Shown: positions 35,520-48,186 of the stretch, piece after piece
Position numbering within the stretch: the stretch's first letter is position 1
How the letters are laid out: each line of letters starts with the position of its first letter
Source of the DNA: Sipunculus nudus
Taxonomy: Eukaryota > Annelida > Sipuncula > Golfingiida > Sipunculidae
Length of the DNA: 64,000 bases
NCBI GenBank assembly: GCA_026874595.1
Contig: CM049314.1
Coordinates: 59,377,300-59,441,299, forward strand
Direction of reading: 5' to 3'
The notes under the pieces: model-generated
The model's input: the letters and a program-made list of their open reading frames with translations, nothing else
The model's database searches: none
What the model was told of the DNA's origin: nothing
Position numbers and translations under genes: made by a program

Positions 35520-38500
35520 TGGTGTACAGCTTATGTATCTTAAATGTTTAGTTTTGGAGATATGGCTAAACAATTATACTAGGTATGGGGTTGCAGTGGA
35601 GCGCCCCCTAGCGGTCATTTTCCCAAAGGTGAAAAACTGCCTTCGAGATATTAATGTGTGACATAACAGGTATCAGTTTCAAAACGATTCCTGCAATTCT
35701 GTGGTCCCCCTAGGGCACCTTTCATTGAAACCGCGAAAATCTCATTCGGCGAGAAACGGTGCGAGATTTGGCGAGATTTTTTATTGGATCACCAAGAACT
35801 CACCAAGGGCTTCAAGTTGCAAAAGAATTGACCTCCTTAGCATAAAAACTGACAGAGTTAGAAGCTCAAAACTGCATATTTTCAAAATTCAAAAGTTTTA
35901 CCCCAAAAATAGAGAAATCTGGCAATAGCGCACTTTTTCACCTATGCGCAAAAATAAGCCCATGGACTCTAGTTTAAGGTGCTGTGATGGAAATGGCCCA
36001 ATGTTTAATACTTGTGGAGGTATAGCACCAAAACAAATTTTCATGTTTTTTCATCTGCAACGCCCTCTGGCGGCCATTTCCAAAATCTGAGAAAACAATT
36101 TCGAGATATTCTTATGTTACATAAAATATCTCAGAATCAGGGCGATTGCTGCAAATTTGAAAAAATATCATGAAATTCCATGATTTCTCCCCCAAAAATG
36201 TAACCATGGTAACGGCAAATTTAAATAAGCTACATGTCAAAAGAAAGGCCAGGTAATGACGAAAAAAATGAGCTATTGCAGAAGTAGATAAGCCTATTTA
36301 TGGCGAAGTTATAGTGCAAAAACCGTTAACCATACCTGTCGTGACCTTGACCCTTGACCTTGGAGCAATGTTGACCAAAAACAATAGGGCACCTAGAAAT
36401 CGGTTTGTCAATCAAGCCTGTAAGTTTCAAGTTGATTGATGCAAAAGTGTGGCCTGGAGAGTCGTGACAAACAAACTAGACGACCATAGGTCGAACGCTT
36501 GCCGGAATTCGGAAGTGAAACACAGACGGACAGACAGAACATATTGTCGGTTTTCTAATAATGGAATGACTCTCAGAGACATTGCTGAGAATATGTGGCC
36601 CGTAGAATGACATATGAGACAAAAGAACAGGCAAGCAGACAAAGCTGACAACAAAAGACGAACAGACAGACATACTGACTTTGTGAGACAAGATTGACAC
36701 CAGATGACATAAGCTAGTTATTGAGAAGATACAAAGGAAGAATATGAGTTATAATTTATGTAATTTAGATTTATAGTTTACGAGGTATGGCGAATTAATG
36801 ATATACTTGGGAGGCTCGACTGTAGCGCCCTCTAGCAGACATATTCCGAAGACGACAAATGCGTTTCGTATTATTAGTGTATGACATGAGATGTCTCAGT
36901 TTCAAAAGGATTCCGTCAAAGCTGTGGCCTGTAGAATGCTCTATGTAAGGCGTAAGAACCAGCAAGCAGGCGACTTTGAGGATAACGGACAAACAGATGG
37001 ACACACTGACAAGTGACAGAAGATACAAACCAGATGCCTTAATCAGGTTATGGAGAAGACTCAAAGGAAGAAAATAAGCTATAGCTTATGTAACTGAGGC
37101 TTTGGGTGTAGAGTTATGGCCAATACAATGGTATGTGTGTGAGAGTCATGTGCAGCGCCCACTAGTAGCCATATCCGGAAAATGAAAAATTTATTTCTAG
37201 ATATTAGTGTAAGACACAAGATGTAATAGTTTCAAAAGGATTCCGTAAAAACTGTGGCCTACAGAATGCTATATGTGAGACGCAAGAGCCAACAAGCAGG
37301 CGAATTTGAGGACAACTGACAAACTGACGAAAACACTGACAAAGTGACTCAAAATTGAGTCCAGATGACTTTTCCAGGTTATGGAGAAGACTCAAAGGAA
37401 GAAAAAAGCTACAGTTTATGTAACTGAGGTTTATAGTTTTGGAGATATTGCCAAAGCATGATATGTTGGGAGAGGTTCGAGTTCAGCGCCCCCTAGCGGC
37501 CATATCCGGAAAATGAAAAATTGGTTTCGAGATATTAGTGTAAGACTTAAGATGTAATAGTTTCAAAAGTATTCTTTTAAAACTGTGGCCTGTAGAATGC
37601 TATATGTGAGACGCAAGAGCAAACAGGCGAATTTGAGGACAACTGACAAACAGACGGACACAATGACAAAGTGACACAACATTGAGATCAGATGACATTA
37701 TCAGTTTATGGAGAAGACTCAGAGGGAAAAAATAAGCTATAGTTTATGTAATTGAGGCTTTGGGTTTTAGAGATATGGCCAATGTAATGATATCTGTGTG
37801 AGGGTCGTGTGCAGCGCCCCCTAGCAGCCATATTCAAAAAATGAAAAAACCATTTCGAGATACTAGTGTAGGACTTATGATATGTCAGTTTCAAAAAGAT
37901 TCCTGCAATAATGTGGCCTTCGGCGCAAGATGAATGAAATCTCGAAATATCTCTATTCACGAGATATTTTACGAGATACTGCAAGACTTATAATAAAATC
38001 TTGTAGTACTAGTTGAGAGCTACCTGATGCAAAAAACTAGATCACTCTAGCTTTAAAACTGACAAAGTTAGAAAAATAAGATCCCTTATTTTCGAATATC
38101 ATGACTTTTCCCCAAAAAATTGTAACCATGGTTACGGCAATTTGAGTCAGCTACACACCAGATGACAGGCCTTGGCATGACGATTAAAATGAGCTATTGT
38201 TGAAGTAGATACGACTAAAAGTCACAAAGATATGAAGAAAAAAACGTTTTGAGAAGTTTTGACGACCTTGACCTTGACCCTTGACCTACTTTAACCAAAA
38301 ACAATAGGGCACCTAGAAATTATGTTTTCCAACATCCCTGTAAGTTTCAAGGTTATTGTGGCAAAATTGTGGCCAGGAGAGTGGTGACAAACAAACAAAC
38401 AAACAAGAACCAGCAAGTAGGCGAATTTGAGGACAACTGACAAACAGACGGACACACTGACAAAGTGACTCAAGACTGAGTCCAGATGACTACTCCAGAT

Positions 38501-41500
38501 TATGGAGACGACTCAAAGGAAGAAAAAAGCTACAGTCTATGTAACTGAGGTTTATAGTTTTGGAGATATTGCCAAAGCATGATATGTTGGGAGAGGTTCG
38601 AGTTCAGCGCCCCCTAGCGGCCATATCCGGAAAATGAAAAATTGCTTTCGAGATATTAGTGTAAGACTTAAGATGTAATAGTTTCAAAAGGATTCTTTCA
38701 AAACTGTAGCCTGTAGAATGCTATATGTGAGACGCAAGAGCAAGCAGTCGAATTTCAGGACAACTGACAAACAGACGGACACAATGACAAAGTGACACAA
38801 CATTGAGATCAGATGACATTATCAGTTTATGGAGAAGACTCAGAGGGAAAAAATAAGCTATAGTTTATGTAATTGAGGCTTTGGGTTTTAGAGATATGGC
38901 CAATGTAATGATATCTGTGTGAGGGTCGTGTGCAGCGCCCCCTAGCAGCCATATTCAAAAAATGAAAAAACCATTTCGAGATACTAGTGTAGGACTTATG
39001 ATATGTCAGTTTCAAAAAGATTCCTGCAATAATGTGGCCTTCGGCGCAAGATGAATGAAATCTCGAAATATCTCTATTCACGAGATATTTTACGAGATAC
39101 TGCAAGACTTATAATAAAATCTTGTAGTACTAGTTGAGAGCTACCTGATGCAAAAAACTAGATCACTCTAGCTTTAAAACTGACAAAGTTAGAAAAATAA
39201 GATCCCTTATTTTCGAATATCATGACTTTTCCCCAAAAAATTGTAACCATGGTTACGGCAAATTTGAGTCAGCTACACACCAGATGACAGGCCTTGGCAT
39301 GACGATTAAAATGAGCTATTGTTGAAGTAGATACGACTAAAAGTCACAAAGATATGAAGAAAAAAACGTTTTGAGAAGTTTTGACGACCTTGACCTTGAC
39401 CCTTGACCTACTTTAACCAAAAACAATAGGGCACCTAGAAATTATGTTTTCCAACATCCCTGTAAGTTTCAAGGTTATTGTGGCAAAATTGTGGCCAGGA
39501 GAGTGGTGACAAACAAACAAACAAACAAGAACCAGCAAGTAGGCGAATTTGAGGACAACTGACAAACAGACGGACACACTGACAAAGTGACTCAAGACTG
39601 AGTCCAGATGACTACTCCAGATTATGGAGACGACTCAAAGGAAGAAAAAAGCTACAGTCTATGTAACTGAGGTTTATAGTTTTGGAGATATTGCCAAAGC
39701 ATGATATGTTGGGAGAGGTTCGAGTTCAGCGCCCCCTAGCGGCCATATCCGGAAAATGAAAAATTGCTTTCGAGATATTAGTGTAAGACTTAAGATGTTA
39801 TAGTTTCAAAAGGATTCTTTCAAAACTGTAGCCTGTAGAATGCTATATGTGAGACGCAAGAGCAAGCAGTCGAATTTCAGGACAACTGACAAACAGACGG
39901 ACACAATGACAAAGTGACACAACATTGAGACCAGATGACATCATCAGTTTATGAAGAAGACTCAGAGGGAAAAAATAAGCTATAGTTTATGTAATTGAGG
40001 CTTTGGGTTTTAGAGATATGGCCAATGTAATGATATGTGTGTGAGGTTCGTGTGCAGCGCCCCCTAGCAGCCATATTCAAAAAATGAAAAAACCATTTCG
40101 AGATACTAGTGTAGGACTTATGATATGTCAGTTTCAAAAAGATTCCTGCAATAATGTGGCCTTCGGCGCAAGATGAATGAAATCTCGAAATATCTCTATT
40201 CACGAGATATTTTTCGAGATACTGCAAGACTTTTTATAAAATCTTGTAGTACTAGTTGAATGCTACCTGATGCAAAAAACTAGATCACTCTAGCTTTAAA
40301 ACTGACAAAGTTACAAAAATTAGACCTCTTATTTTCGAATATCATGACTTTTCCCCAAAAATTTGTTACCATGGTTACTTCAAATTTGAGTCAGCTACAC
40401 ATCAGATGACAGGCCAGGTGATGACGAAAAAAATGAGCTATTGCAGAAGTGGATAAGCCTATTTATGGCGAAGTTATAGTGCAAAAACCGTTAACCATAC
40501 CTGTCGTGACCTTGACCTTTGACCTTTGACCTATTTTAACCAAAAACAATAGGGCACCTAGACATTATGTTTTCGAACATCCCTGTAAGTTTCAAGGTGA
40601 TTGTGGCAAAATTGAGGCCAGGAGAGTGGTGACAAACAAACAAACAGACAAACAGACAAACAGACATACGCAACTGAGTAATATGCTTGCCGAAATCTTT
40701 GATTCCGGCAAGCAACAAACTAGATGACCTGAGGTCACGCGCTTGCCGGAAATGATGTAAAGTTAGTCAGATGAACGAGCAGTGTCAAAGTGAAAGAAAA
40801 TAATCCATAGTTTGTGAAGAAGGAACCAATAAAAACAAAGTTCTAAAGAAAATAAGATTTTGATATATTTTGATCACCTTGACCTTGACCTTTGACTTAT
40901 TGAATAATAAACATAGGACTTCCAGATATCATCACGATATATGACAAGTGTAATTTACAAAACGATTCCTGCAAAACTGTGGCCAGTAGAATGCTACATG
41001 TGAGACGCAAGAACCAGGAAGCAGGCGAAATTGAGGACAACTGACAAACAGACAAACATACTGACAAACTGACCCAAGATTGAGAACAGATGACTTAATC
41101 ATGTTATGGAGAAACCTCAGAGGAAGATAATAAGCTATAGTTTATGTAAATGAGGTTAATAACTTTGGAGATATGGCCAAAAAATGATATGTTGTGCAAG
41201 TTTGAGTGCACCGCCCCCTAGCGGCCAATTCTGGAAAATGAAAAATCAGTTTCGAGATATTAGTGTTTGACATAAGATGTAATAGTTTTAAAAGGATTCT
41301 TTCAAAACTGTGGCCTGTAGAATGCCATATGTGAGACGCAAGAACCGGCAAGCAAGCGAATTTGAGGACAACTGAGAAACAGACGGACACACAGACAAAG
41401 TGACTCAAGATTGAGACCAATGAATACACCAGGTTTTTGGAAAGACCCAGAGGACGAAAATAAGCTATAGTTTATGTAAATGAGGTTTATAGTTTTGGAA

Positions 41501-43894
41501 ATATGGCCAAAAAATTATGTTGTGGAAATTTGAGTACACCGCCCCCTAGCGGCCAATTCTGGAAAATGAAAAATCGGTTTCGAGATATTAGTGTAAGACA
41601 TAAGATGTAATAGTTTTAAAAGGATTCTTTCAAAACTGTGGCCTGTAGAACGCTATTTGTGAGACGCAAGAACCGGCAAGCAAGCGGATTTGAGGACAAC
41701 TGAGAAACAGATGGACACACAGACAAAGTGACACAAGATTGAGACCAGATGACTAAACGAGTTCATGAAGAAGACTCAGAAGAAAAAAATAAACTATAGT
41801 TTTTGTAATTGAGGCTTATAATTTGGGAGATATTGATAAAACATGATATGATGGAGAGGTTTGCACCCAGCGCCCCCTAGCGGCCGAATTAAAAAAATGA
41901 AAAATTGATTTCGAGATAATAGTGTAGGACTTACGATATGTCAGTTTCAAAAAGATTCCTGCAAAACTGTGACCTCCAGGGCAAGATTACTGAAATCTCT
42001 AAATATCTCGTTTGACGAGATATTGTACGAGATATCGCGAGACTTTTATTAAAATCTTGCAGTACTTGTTAAATGCTACCTGATGCAAAAAACTAGACCT
42101 CTCTAGCTTTAAAACTGACAAATTTAGAAAAATATCAGCACTTTTCCCCAAAAAGGCGTTACCATGGTAACCGCAAATTGAGTCAGCTACACACCAGAAG
42201 ACAGGCCTTGGAATGACGATTAAAATGAGCTACTGTTGAAGTAGATACGACCAATATTACCACAGATATGAACAAAAAACCGTTTTGTATACTTTTGACG
42301 ACCTTGACCTTGACCTTTGACCTATTTTAACCAAATAGGGCATCTAGAAATTATGTTTTCGAACATCCCTGTAAGTTTAAAGGTTATTGTGGCAAAATTG
42401 TAGCCAGGAGAGTGGTGACAAACAAACAGACAGACAAACAGACATACGCAACTGACCAATATGCTTGCCGAAATCTTTGATTCCGGCAAGCAACAAAACA
42501 TACGCAACTGACGAACATGCTTGCCGAAATCGAAGATTTCCGGCAAGCAACTAGATGACCTGAGGTCACGCGCTTGCCGGAAATGATGTAAAGTTAGTCA
42601 GATGAACGAGCAGTGTCAAAGTGAAAGAAAATAATCCATAGTTTGTGAAGAAAGAACCAATATTAACAAAGTTCTAAAGAAAATAAGATTTTGATATATT
42701 TTGATCACCTTGACCTTGACCTTTGACTTATTTGAATAATAAACATAGGACTTCCAGATATCATCACGATATATGACAAGTGTAATTTACAAAACGACTC
42801 CTGCAAAACTGTGGCCAGTAGAATGCTACATGTGAGACGCAAGAACCAGGAAGCAGGCGAAATTGAGGACAACTGACAAACAGACAAACATACTGACAAA
42901 CTGACCCAAGATTGAGAACAGATGACTTAATCGTGTTATGAAGAAACCTCAGAGGAAGATAATAAGCTATAGTTTATGTAAATGAGGTTAATAGTTTTGG
43001 AGATATGGCCAAAAACTGGCGGCCAATTCTGGAAAATGAAAAATCGGTTTCGAGAAATTAGTGTAAGACATAAGATGTAATAGTTTTAAAAGGATTCTTT
43101 CAAAACTGTGGCCTGTAGAATGCTATAAGTGAGACGCAAAAACCGGCAAGCAAGAATAGTTTTGGAGATATGGCCAAAAAATGATATGTTGTGCAAGTTT
43201 GAGTGCACCGCCCCCTAGCGGCCAATTCTGGAAAATGAAAAATCGGTTTCGAGATATTAGTGTAAGACATAAGATGTAATAGTTTTAAAAGGATTCTTTC
43301 AAAACCGTGACCTGTAGAATGCTATATGTGAGACGCCAGAACCGGTAAGCAGACGAATTTGATGAAAACTGAGAAACAGACGGACACACAGACAAAGTGA
43401 CTCAAGATTGAGAACAAATGAATACACCAGGTTTTTGGAAATACCCAGAGGAAGAAAATAAGCTATAGTTTATGTAAATGAGGTTAATAGTTTTGGAGAT
43501 ATGGCCAAAAACTGATATGTTGTGCAAGTTTGAGTGCACCACCCCCTAGCGGCCAATTCTGGAAAATGAAAAATCGGTTTCGAGATATTAGTGTAAGACA
43601 TAAGATGTAATAGTTTTAAAAGGATTCTTTCAAAACTGTGACCTGTAGAATGCTATATGTGAGACGCCAGAACCGGTAAGCAGGCGAATTTGATGAAAAC
43701 TGAGAAACAGACGGACACACTGACAAAGTGACTCAAGATTGAGTCGAAATGACTACACCAGGATTTAGAAAAGACTCAGAGGATGAAAATAAGGTATAGT
43801 TTATGTATTTGAGGCTCACAGTTTTGGAGATATGGCCAAAACATGATATGTTGGGGAGGTTTGCATACAGCGCCACCTAGCGCCTGCATTCAAA
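35520..43894. repeat. Complex satellite array, part 2 (homogenised monomers)
   Basis: Continuation of the 330-bp monomer array, with CTAGCGG cores spaced 328-333 bp within groups (for example 37153/37487/37814, 41211/41541/41870 and 43208/43540/43870). Groups are separated by about 460-800 bp linkers. The linkers contain a 'gaaatctcgaaatatctcg' inverted-repeat stretch, 'ccccaaaaa.tgtaaccatggttacgg', a nuclear-receptor-like 'gaccttgacctttgacct' and 'acaaacaaac'. A second-level duplication of about 1.83 kb links 40721-41180 with 42552-43010. No genes. Confidence 0.92.
37282..40645. repeat. Three copies of a 1,122-bp higher-order repeat
   Basis: Copies run approximately 37282-38402, 38403-39524 and 39525-40645. 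Corresponding points (for example the motif cores at 37487, 38608, 39729 and at 37814, 38936, 40059) are 1,121-1,123 bp apart. Copies 1 and 2 are almost identical, which is why the same 92-residue antisense frame recurs at 37706 and 38827. Copy 3 diverges after about 40390, where it switches to a sequence matching 36247-36360. Confidence 0.92.
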
Positions 43895-45799
43895 CAAGGG
43901 ACCTTTGGGTCACTGTGCTCAGCTGACGTTAACCTTGAAGGTAAAAATCTAAAATAATATCAAATGGAGATAAAGTGTAAGAGGAAGAGGTAATAAAGGC
44001 CATGGTTGGTTTATATGATTGGTTTGTATTGATGAGCAAGAAACTGTTGCAAAAAATATTTTGTGACCTGACCAAGTGTTTCCTAATGTTAAATCTAAAG
44101 CATGTGAGCAGTTTGTGAACAATTGATCTGTACTATTACCATGATCATTAGTTGTTTTTTCGATTCACTGTTGACATTTCAGTAGTTTACACATTCGTTC
44201 AATTGGATCTATTTTTTTGTATAATATATATTATTAAATATATATGTATTTTTTTAATGAAATGTATACAGTTGAAATAGAGCTAATAAACAACATAAAA
44301 CAGGGCAAACAAAGCCTGATCTCAAATTCTGCTGAGCCAGGAAAATAATGAACAAATGTTTGTATTAAATCATGATTCTTTTATCACATCAATTATTTTC
44401 TAATTTAAGTTTATATTTCTATACATTTCCAATTTAACATATATATCTGAATATAAAAGTTGATTCATAATTCTCAACTGCATCATCATAAATCTCAATC
44501 TTGTCAGATAACACCACATCATGCATACAAATGTTTATTTATTTTTTACCACAAAATTATATCTTTTAAATCTGCAAAACAATAAATATCTAAAAATAAT
44601 ACTTGATTTAGATTTCACAATTTTTAATTGTGTCTCTATTTATCCATAATGTGCTTCATATTTTATAATTTAAGCATACTGATGGGTTCAATTATATTTG
44701 TTTAAATCATTTAAAAGAAAATTGATTTCTTTAAAAATGCTACATTACACAATATTGCATCTTCTTGATTACACCTTGAATTATTTTTTCAAGGAAAGTT
44801 TTTGCATATCGGAGTGGAAACAGCATTACAATTAAGGAGATACAGTGAAAACAATAACAAATAGTGCATAACACATGGTGGGTTGGGTTTGCGGGGGGGG
44901 GGGGGGTGATTGGGGTGGTGATATGAGAATAACTGTACACCTGTCACAGCAGGGGATCTCCCCCAGTGACTGTAACAAATCAGAAACCCTGGCATAGCTG
45001 ACTTCCAGTGACCTGGAGTGGGACCCTGTATCTGTAATCAAAGCAAGCGACTACAGAAAAAAAATCAATAACTAGCTTAATTTTCAAGCTATTATTTTCA
45101 AAATTCAGATTAAGAGAAACTAAAAATTTATGTTTACATGCTGTGAAAATTAAATCAATGGTGCTTACAGGAAAAAAACGTGCAATGGTCAAAGTTGGGC
45201 AAAATTTAAGGTACTGATTTTTTTTAAGCTAATAACTTAAAAAATTTACAAAATTCAGAACTAATTTTCGGTAAACAATTGAATCTTAATAAAACATAGT
45301 TATATACTTGAGAAAATAGACTCTAGTTTCAAAATTTTTCATGTTAAGTGAGTTATTATTTTTCCTGATTTTTTACAAAGTCCATTATGTTTGGGCCCAT
45401 AACTTAAAGAATTTATACTTTACAGACTTAATTTCTTGCATGTACATAGGAACTATATAGAGGAATATTCATGGTAAATATGAGGAAAAACAGATGAGTG
45501 GTTTTGATATTAGGCAGTCCTGAAGTGTGAAAATAGGATTTTAATAAAAAAATGAGGTTTTTCCTTAATTTCTCAAAGGAATTAAGTCGCAAAGACCCAT
45601 TTTTCGGCTTGGTAGGAGATCTTGGGGACATCTAACATTATGCTGAATTTTGGATTCCTAGGTCTTATGGTTTCAAAACGTGCCACATCTACGGACGAAT
45701 GGACGGACGGACAGACGGACGGACGGACGGACAGACGGACGGACGACGGACATTGGACGAAGACTATAGCTCAGATGACTTATAGTCAGCTGAGCTAAA
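43895..45799. mobile_element. 1.9-kb non-autonomous element inserted in the array (GTCAGCTGAGCT family)
   Basis: The left end reads CAAGGGACC..GGGTCACTGTGCTCAGCTGAC (GCTCAGCTGAC at 43917-43927), and the right end reads GCTCAGATGACTTATAGTCAGCTGAGCTAAAA (GTCAGCTGAGCT at 45785-45796), quoted here only in part. The short ends are inverted complements. The array monomer is interrupted within '..attcaaa / aaaaatg.aaaaacc' and resumes exactly after it. It contains a G-run (44893-44908) and a (GGAC)n stretch (about 45693-45750). No transposase frame is seen. Sister copies are at 48187-48943, 57122-57600 and 58010-59210. Confidence 0.65.
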
Positions 45800-46330
45800 A
45801 ATGGAAAAACCATTTCGAGATAATAGTGTAGGACTTACGATATGTCAGTTTCAAAAAGATTCCTGCAAACCTGCAAATCGTTTGACGAGATATTATACGA
45901 GATATCGCGAGACCTGTAATAAAATCTTGCAGTACTTGTTAAATGCTACCTGATGCAAAAAACTAGACCTCTCTAGCTTAAAAAGTGACAAAGTTAGAAA
46001 AATAAGACCCCAGATTTTCGAATATCATGACTTTTTCCCAAAAATTCATAACCATGGTTACGGCCAATTTAAAGCAGCTACACACCAGAAGAAAGGCTTT
46101 GGAATGAGGATTAAAATGAGCTATGTTTGAAGTAGATACGACTAATAGTAACAAAGATATGAAGAAAAAACCGTTTTGTATACTTTTCATGACCTTGACC
46201 TTTGACCTATATTGACCAAAAACAATAGGCTTCCTGGAATTTTGATTTTTGACCAGCTGTGTGAGTTTGAAAGCAATTCCTGCAAAATTGTGGCCTGTAG
46301 AGAGTCCACAGACAAACACACAAACAAACA
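45800..46330. repeat. Complex satellite array, part 3
   Basis: The array resumes with 'aaaaaccatttcgagataatag', the inverted-repeat 'acgagatattatacgagatatcgcgag', 'ctagacctctctagctt' and a linker carrying TGACCTTTGACCT at 46196-46208. It is cut from part 2 by the inserted element. Confidence 0.85.
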
Positions 46331-46690
46331 GACAGCCAGACATACGCAACTGACCAACCAAATTGCCGAAATCGAAGATTTCCGGCAAGCAACAAACAAA
46401 CAGACATACGCGACTGACCAACCAACTTGCCGAAATAGAAGATTTCCGGCAAGCAACAAATAGACAGACAGACATACGCAACTGACCAACCAAGCAACAA
46501 ACAGACAGACAGACATACGCAACTGACCAACCAACTTGCCGAAATCGAAGATTTCCAGCAAGCAACAAATCAGACATACGCAGGTGACCAATCTGCTTGC
46601 TGAAATCAAAGATTTTCGGAAAGCAACAAACAGATATACGCAACTGACCAACATGCTTGCCAAATCAAGATTTCTGGCAAGCAAAAAAAT
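46331..46690. repeat. Hairpin-forming minisatellite of about 60 bp
   Basis: About six units of 'cagacatacgcaactgacc', 'aaccaacttgccgaaatcg' and 'aagatttccggcaagcaac'. The second half of each unit is an inverted repeat (CTTGCCGAAATC and GATTTCCGGCAAG) able to fold into a stem-loop. Single or double units also occur at 40666-40720 and 42430-42553. The antisense frames of 165-221 residues here are repeat translations. Confidence 0.85.
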
Positions 46691-48186
46691 TGTTATACGC
46701 TGGCCATAAAGCTCAGGTGATTTTTGCCTTCTCTAGGATGCTATGCCGTCATGCTCGCCTTTGTTCACAAAATAACTACCGCACTCTGAACAAAATCTCA
46801 TGGAATGAGCCATGAATAAACAATTAGATTTTAGTGTGTACAAGACCCTGATTCAGGAATGTCATGAATGAATATTCACAAATGAAACTGTTTATGCAGG
46901 AATGAGCCTTTGAATGAGAGATAAGTGAATGTAATCATGGTTTTGGGAGCATCCCACGATAGTGACCCCCCCCCCCCCCCCCCCAACACGAGCTTTCTAA
47001 AATGTGTTTTCTGCCCCGCCCCTACCTTTTTTCTAAACAATGACTTATATAGGACCATTGTGACATAAGGATATTCCCTGATAAAATTCACAAATCAACA
47101 TCTACATACATGGCAGGACTTATTTCTCTTTGCATGTTAATGTTGGTTTATTCAGTGGACCCATCCCCTCTCCGGAAAGAGTGATCTAATCTTAGGTCTT
47201 CAAGGGCACCTTACTAAAGTTTTACTGTAAACTGGAATAATCTGGAATAATTATATACATCTTTATAGTATGCAAGATTTAAAAGGAATAACAGAATATA
47301 GTACCAAGGCATTCAAATTCTATTTATTCTGAAACACACATTTGAGCTGCTGTAAAAATAAAAATACCAAGTTGTAAAAGTCTTGAAGCTTTTGATGTTC
47401 ATATTTTAACACTAAAAGTCCTGCATATCAACAGCTCATGGCAGAATGATTTACATTAGAGAAAACTTGTTCACTTGAGTTTCACGAACTTCTTTTAAAT
47501 GTTGATCCTGGGACCTTGACCCTAGAAATTGTGGCCTTATAATCAATAGGAATCTTTCCCTACTGGCAGGCGTCCAAAAGTAAAAATGAAAGGTTTGGGA
47601 TGAAAAAGGTTGGCTAAAAAATGTATCCAAAATTTTACTATCCTTGAACATAACCATTCTGATTTATATATTCATGTTTTAAATCAAACCCAAATACTCT
47701 GGGTGGTAATATATATCTATGTAACACTAATATCTCAAAGAAAGAAACATAAATCGTTACTGCTAATTAAGACAATATTTGTTGATTGCAGAACAGAGTT
47801 TTATATGGATAACATTTTAGTAAACAAAGCCATACAACAAAATGATGACAGGTAATTTAAAAGGTACATTCAAAATACAAAACGCCTAAAAAATTATGGG
47901 TGTAATTACAAACAAATTAACTTCAGATACCGTACAAAAATAATTTTCCTCTTAAAGAAATGCATGAACATTTATCAAATTATTCCTTTTTTTAAAAGGT
48001 TTAAATTAAAAAGAATCCTCAAACTAAATAGAAACTATTTGAGACAGAAACCGATAATGTACTTTATAAGTCTTTTCTGCATGTTGGGTTTAACACCCCA
48101 TCTGCAACATCAGGTGCCTGTCTGGCCATTGGCAAAATATTCAAGGACAAATATTATGCAGGACACTGCATAAGACCCAAAAAAAG
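46691..48186. other. Unassigned AT-rich stretch
   Basis: Contains a C-run (46965-46984) and no supported gene. Small frames at 47610-47855 and 47964-48173 are Lys/Ile/Tyr-rich without recognised motifs. Confidence 0.5.

Larger units (their letters stand above)
30509..43880 (-). promoter_or_regulatory. Array of CTCF-like sites, one per monomer, same orientation
   Basis: The best copies read TGGCCGCTAGGGGGCGCTG on the minus strand, which fits the vertebrate CTCF consensus YGRCCASYAGRKGGCRSYR at 18 of 19 positions. Positions of the core, counting diverged copies: about 30511, 30840, 31726, 32059, 32894, 35602, 36060, 36825, 37153, 37487, 37814, 38608, 38936, 39729, 40059, 41211, 41541, 41870, 43208, 43540 and 43870. 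All face the same way. Many neighbours are 328-333 bp apart. Whether a mollusc CTCF binds them is inference. Confidence 0.5.

Noticed and set aside
37706-40227. Identical 92-codon frames at three places (37706, 38827, 39949)
   Set aside because: They are the same antisense stretch of a higher-order satellite repeat, with no start context, domain or codon signature.
45978-46684. Antisense frames of 165-221 codons rich in SVCLFVACRKSSIS
   Set aside because: All are repeat translations of the hairpin minisatellite and adjoining satellite linker. Several frames stay open at once.
47610-48173. Small Lys/Ile-rich frames resembling a LINE C-terminus
   Set aside because: No zinc-finger-like Cys/His motif or RT motif could be found in any frame, unlike the fragment at 26.4-27.3 kb.
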